Shown here one piece after another: positions 59,765-64,000 of a stretch of DNA of 64,000 nt. The notes under the pieces were generated by a model, which did not search any database, was not told the origin of the DNA, and saw only the letters and a program-made list of their open reading frames with translations. The first letter of the stretch is position 1; each line of letters opens with the position of its first letter. The translations under genes and the position numbers were made by a program. The stretch is from Methanomicrobia archaeon (lineage in GTDB: Archaea; Halobacteriota; Bog-38; Methanoflorentales; Methanoflorentaceae): NCBI GenBank assembly GCA_015660915.1, contig JACTTZ010000006.1, positions 1 through 64,000 of the forward strand. The letters run 5' to 3'.

Positions 59765-60553
59765 ATGACGCTAAGTATCATTATTAGAAGCCCAGATGGC
59801 ATTGTACTCGCCACTGAAAGCAGAAGTTTGACGGAAGTGACTTTGCCAAACGGTTCGAAATGCCCAATTAGCTTTGATGAAACCAAGAAACTCCTAACGT
59901 TTGACGAACCCCACAACTTTGTAGCTGCTGTCACGACCGGGCTTGGAGGAATAGGGAATAGGTCTGTTTATAATTTCGTACCAGATTTTGAAGCAACAAT
60001 CGCTTCAGAAGGTCGTATGCCGGTTGACGAGTTCTCCGAAAAAATGTCCAACTTCTTCATGAAGGAATGGGAGAGGCGGCCACCAGAAATGAAAGACTGG
60101 AAAGGCCCGTCGATATCTTTTCTCGCGGCGGGTTTCAACGAAGGGGATGCATATCCTCACACTTACAAAATAGATATTCCTTCTGAACCGAAACCCGTTG
60201 AATTGCCCCAGATAGACATAACTTGGGGAGGTGAAGGAGAGCTAGTCAACAGACTGATAAAAGGTTATGACCCCAACCTTCCAAAACGATTGTCAGACGC
60301 TTGGTCGTTAACTGAAGAACAAGTGAAAGCTATGCCAGAAATCGCGCAACCGCTTTCTCTACAGTTCCCGTTGCCAGTGATGGGATTGCAAGGCTACATT
60401 GACTTAGCGGTATTGCTTCTCCGCACCACGATAGAAACTCAGCGACTAGCACTCTACGTAAGGGGGTGTGGCGGCCCTATCGACATGGCTACAATAACGC
60501 GAGGAGACGGGCTTTGCTTCGTTCGACTTAATGACGAAGACGAGATTTGCTAA
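59765..60553 (+). CDS. Stand-alone proteasome-beta-like Ntn-hydrolase
   Basis: MTLSIIIRSPDGIVLATESR and IDMATITRGDG align with the proteasome beta N-terminus (Thr1, Glu17) and the IDVAVITRKDG C-terminal strand. Confidence 0.7.
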   Translation: MTLSIIIRSPDGIVLATESRSLTEVTLPNGSKCPISFDETKKLLTFDEPHNFVAAVTTGLGGIGNRSVYNFVPDFEATIASEGRMPVDEFSEKMSNFFMKEWERRPPEMKDWKGPSISFLAAGFNEGDAYPHTYKIDIPSEPKPVELPQIDITWGGEGELVNRLIKGYDPNLPKRLSDAWSLTEEQVKAMPEIAQPLSLQFPLPVMGLQGYIDLAVLLLRTTIETQRLALYVRGCGGPIDMATITRGDGLCFVRLNDEDEIC

Positions 60554-60738
60554 CTGCGGAGACTAAAAAATTGTCCTGAGGTACCGTGTTTCGGCCCTTC
60601 AGTTTGCGAGCGAACGCGCTTTATATATTCCTCAATTGCTTTGTAGTCGCTTTCCGTAATTTCTTCGCCGTCTAAGAAGTATTTGTCAACGCTCTTTTTC
60701 TCAAGCACGTGGGTGCTATTTTCTATCTTACTTTCCAT
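60550..60738 (-). CDS. Small hypothetical protein
   Basis: 62-aa charged ORF convergent and 4 nt overlapping with the proteasome-like gene. Confidence 0.45.
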   Translation of the reverse strand: MESKIENSTHVLEKKSVDKYFLDGEEITESDYKAIEEYIKRVRSQTEGPKHGTSGQFFSLRS

Positions 60739-60869
60739 TCTAAATTAACCGATTGCTAGGTAAACGTTTAATCGGACGTACGACGATTATCAGTTCTTTG
60801 TCGCGTATTTCTAGCTGCCAATCTAATGAATCATCACTCGTCAGGTTCAAAGCTCGGAAGGAAAGGGGT

Positions 60870-62047
60870 TTGAGCATAGCAAAGACCTGCAAAATCACCA
60901 AGAGCGGCAACAGTTGGATAGTTCCCTCTCAGTCAAACGGAACCACATACGACGTAGAATTCTCAGAATTTGACCATAAACAGTCTTGCACTTGCCCTGA
61001 TTACCAATACCGGAAAATCAAGTGCAAGCATATCTTCGCGGTTGTGTTAATCGTCACTGAAGAGATTGACAGCTACGGAACGGTCACGCAGACTGTTACA
61101 AAGCGGGTAAGCTACGCGCAGAATTGGCAAGCCTACGACCAAGCGCAAATACACCAGAAAGAGCTTTTTATGGGCTTGCTCCGAGACTTAACAAGTTCTA
61201 TTCCGCAGCCGGAGTACACGTTTGGAAGGCCGAAGTTGCCATTAGCCGATATGGTGTTTGCGTCTGCTTTGAAGGTCTTCTCAACCTTTTCGCTAAGGCG
61301 GTTTACCACTGACATGCAAATAGCAAAGGAGAGAGGTTTGATTGAGAGAGTGCCCTACTACACGACTGTTGCGCGGTATATGGAGAATTCAGAGCTAACA
61401 CCCATCATCAAAGACCTTATCGCCATGACAAGCCTCGCTTTAGCCTCAGTTGAAAACGACTTCACTATTGACAGCTCAGGATTCGGAACTTCGAGGTTTG
61501 TCAAGTGGTTCGACCACAAATACGGCAAAGACAAAGACGTTAGGACGTGGGTAAAAGCGCACGTAGCTTGCGGGGTTAAGACAAACATCGTTACTGCTGT
61601 CGAGTTGACAATGGGTAACGAGCATGATTCAAAGTTTCTGCCGGAACTGGTGACTCAGACAGCTCAGAACTTTACGTCAAAGAAGTGTCCGGAGATAAGG
61701 CGTATTCTTCGAGAGCCAATTTAGAATTGATAAACGAGCTGGGCGCTGTGCCTTACATCCCATTTAAAAAGGGAACCACAGGCCGAGCGAAGAACGCGCC
61801 AACGTGGAAGAAGATGTATCACTACTTCGAATTCAGAAACGAGGAATTCCTAGAGCACTACCACAAGCGGAGCAATGCAGAGACGACGTTTCATATGATA
61901 AAGAGCAAGTCTGGGGATTCAGTACGCAGTAAGACGGAAGTGGCTCAGGCTAATGAAGTCTTACTGAAAGTGCTGTGCCACAACATCTGCGTGGTAATAC
62001 AGGAGATGTTTGAGTTGGGCATTGAACCCAACTTTTTTTCTTCTTAA
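60870..62047 (+). mobile_element. SWIM Zn-finger DDE transposase in two frames (60870-61724 and 61685-62047)
   Basis: SWIM motif CTCPDYQYRKIKCKH; DDE-like IDSSGFGTSRFVKWFDHKYGK...; the second frame carries SGDKAYSSRANLELI and the C-terminus. Confidence 0.85.
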
Positions 62048-62125
62048 GGGTGGGTGTTTGGTTCGGCAGCCAGAGCTTTTTGTAAGAGCACTGTTAATAA
62101 CCACTCTTCTGGAAGGCGATAACCT

Positions 62126-62407
62126 ATGAATCAGAGCGAGCTGTTTAAAGAAGTTCTTGAGAATATTAGGAAAGAGATTAAATCCCAAAATGATGAGATA
62201 ATAAAAATCGCAGAGCGTGTTGGAGATAAAGAGAGAAAGAAGATAGGAGACCGTATTAGCATCGACAGCGACATCGCTGACGGCTTCAAGAACATCGTTT
62301 CCAACATCGACCGGCTAGAACAGATGATAAGCGCGGTAAACCAGAGAGTTTTTGAGGTAAACCAGAGAGTTACTGAATTGGCGAAGCATACTTACCCCTA
62401 TGTATGA
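62126..62407 (+). CDS. Small coiled-coil hypothetical protein
   Basis: 93 aa, heptad-like, ends with tandem VNQRVFEVNQRVTEL. Confidence 0.55.
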   Translation: MNQSELFKEVLENIRKEIKSQNDEIIKIAERVGDKERKKIGDRISIDSDIADGFKNIVSNIDRLEQMISAVNQRVFEVNQRVTELAKHTYPYV

Positions 62408-62471
62408 GTGTGTTACACGTTTGTGGTTGTGACGGTAAGAACCTAACCAGAAATTTGGGGGGGGTGAGGAA

Positions 62472-62633
62472 TTGGTCAATGAAGATGAATTTAAGGTATT
62501 AGAAAACCGTGTGGAAGAGCTTGAAAGACTTTTTGAAGAACTCCATCAGCAAATGACACCCGATAAGATAGGAAAATTGGTTGAGAAATACGTGAAAGAA
62601 TATGCTAAGCTTCCAGAAGGAGCTAGGAGTTAA
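62472..62633 (+). CDS. Short coiled-coil protein, TTG start (absent from the ORF track)
   Basis: LVNEDEFKVLENRVEELERLFEELHQQMTPDKIGKLVEKYVKEYAKLPEGARS; strong RBS ggggggtgagga. Confidence 0.5.
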   Translation: MVNEDEFKVLENRVEELERLFEELHQQMTPDKIGKLVEKYVKEYAKLPEGARS

Positions 62634-62784
62634 CGAGTCGTATACGCTTATTATTTTCTGCTTTACTCCTTAACTTAACGAATCTTTGTTACCAACCGAT
62701 TCACCTCAGCCACTTTTCACCGATTCAGCAACCGCAGATTCAGCACTAGTTTCGAGTGGGTTCACTGGAGATTCAACAAAGCCG

Positions 62785-62829
62785 CAACAAAAGATGTTTG
62801 AGTTGGGGATTGAGCCGAGTTTCTTTGGT
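62785..62829 (+). mobile_element. Third transposase scar (C-terminal 15 codons)
   Basis: caacaaaagatgtttgagttggggattgagccgagtttctttggt encodes QQKMFELGIEPSFFG, matching IQEMFELGIEPNFFS of the larger copy. Confidence 0.75.
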
Positions 62830-62923
62830 CTTACGCCCGCTTTGAATGCCGACTTGTAAGCAAGACTACCGAAAGATATTTTTCTTTTCACATATTATAT
62901 TATAAAACAGGGACGTGGCGACG

Positions 62924-63214
62924 ATGGCAGGTATAATCAATAGTCGTGGCAATTCTTTTACTGGTGGTGACGATTATTTTCAAGGTGGCAATGCATCTGT
63001 AAATGGCAACTATTTTTCGGCAAGAGACGATGTTATTCTTGTGGATTCCTCCGCCTTAACAGCCTGCGCCTTACCTACCTTTATAAGAAGCGGAGAAACT
63101 CTACCTCCAGAAATACTCCCGGATGTAAGTAAAGAGAAGCCACTACTCTTCGAAATAGATATCATACGTGTTGTTTCGGCTGAGCCGTTAATAGACCAAA
63201 TAAAACGACGTTGA
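62924..63214 (+). CDS. Hypothetical protein with Gly/Asn-rich N-terminus
   Basis: MAGIINSRGNSFTGGDDYFQGGNASVNGNYFSARDDVILVDSS; abuts the next gene. Confidence 0.55.
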   Translation: MAGIINSRGNSFTGGDDYFQGGNASVNGNYFSARDDVILVDSSALTACALPTFIRSGETLPPEILPDVSKEKPLLFEIDIIRVVSAEPLIDQIKRR

Positions 63215-63234
63215 AGGCGTTTAGATGGGTAATA

Positions 63235-63999
63235 ATGGTTAATATTGACCCTTGCGACGCCTGCGACGCAAAAGACAAGTGTTCAGCAGTTTTTGATGAA
63301 ATTGACAATACTAAGGAAATTGAACAGGGCGACATACTCCTTTTGCCTTATATTTATCCTATAGGACGTATCGAATTTGCAGAAGATAAGCCCGAGGGTA
63401 AGCTCAAAGCATGGATACAAAAATGGAATGCTGTGGTGCTAAGTCACTCTAGCACTTTGGCACAAAACAAGTTAGACCTCGTGCTTCTCTGTCCTATATG
63501 GGGGGTAAGCAGTTTCTATGCAAATCGCGTCGAGCGGCTTAAACTAGATGATGAATATGCCAAAAAAATTTTTAAAGACGGTAAATTTGATAGAGAAAAC
63601 TTCAAAAATAAAACAGATAGTCTACTTAGTGAAGCGACTATAGGTACTCAATATGGTTACAGTATTCTAAAAAAGACACCTCCGTGCGACAAATATCAAA
63701 AAGGCTTAGCTCCGATGCTTGTTGATTTTACTAATGCTTATTCACTTCCTGTAGATTTAATAAAGCGTTACGTAGAAAAATCTCAAGACAAGCCTAAGAG
63801 GCTTAGGTTGACATGCGAGTATAGAATTGATTTGGTAAGCAGGTTCAACTATTTCTTGCAAAGGACTGTGGCGCCAAGAGATGAACTTAGTTTTCCAGAT
63901 ATGAAGCAAAATGACATTGATTATCCACGAATAGATACGATGCTCGATAAAGTGGCTGAGGCTTCAGAAAAAAAAGAAAAGAAAACGGGTGAAAGCTGA
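63235..63999 (+). CDS. Hypothetical protein, possible SH3-barrel/PemK-like N-terminal fold
   Basis: IEQGDILLLPYIYPIGRIEF...WNAVVLSHSSTLAQNKLDLVLLCPI resembles MazF/PemK strand pattern; weak. Confidence 0.4.
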   Translation: MVNIDPCDACDAKDKCSAVFDEIDNTKEIEQGDILLLPYIYPIGRIEFAEDKPEGKLKAWIQKWNAVVLSHSSTLAQNKLDLVLLCPIWGVSSFYANRVERLKLDDEYAKKIFKDGKFDRENFKNKTDSLLSEATIGTQYGYSILKKTPPCDKYQKGLAPMLVDFTNAYSLPVDLIKRYVEKSQDKPKRLRLTCEYRIDLVSRFNYFLQRTVAPRDELSFPDMKQNDIDYPRIDTMLDKVAEASEKKEKKTGES

Positions 64000-64000
64000 C

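Overview
The window reads as a chromosomal segment from a methanogenic or methane-oxidising euryarchaeon, mostly core genes with two accessory patches. 0-2 kb holds the 3' end of an F420-reducing hydrogenase operon (maturation protease fragment, frhG, frhB). 2-11 kb is a dense methanogenesis-marker / MCR-activation block (mmp10 on +; mmp7, mmp17, mmp15, mmp5, mmp6, mmp3, atwA and a P-type-ATPase-like HAD gene on -). Other core loci: a three-repeat TrmB-type regulator, nob1, gfcR-like, leuS, nrpR-glnA with a consensus NrpR operator, an HSR1-cdc48-hsp20 heat-shock locus with a perfect CTAAC-N5-GTTAG palindrome, elp3, hom, serB, glyA, two K+ channel genes, and an arcTGT-arcS-RaSEA archaeosine cluster. 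There are three tRNAs: Arg-TCT, Arg-TCG with a 15-nt intron, and Cys-GCA. Accessory regions are 26.5-28.5 kb (transposase remnant, orphan ORFs, CAACAAAGCC repeats) and 52-64 kb (bacterial-like enzymes, a stand-alone proteasome-beta-like protein, a SWIM-finger transposase interrupted by a -1 frameshift, a third transposase scar, and an orphan gene pair). The most promising leads for new biology are the proteasome-like protein beside the transposon, the orphan TGT-fold (DpdA-like) protein, two unannotated structured-RNA candidates, and the HAD protein coupled to component A2. No database search was run. All family calls are from recognising the supplied translations.
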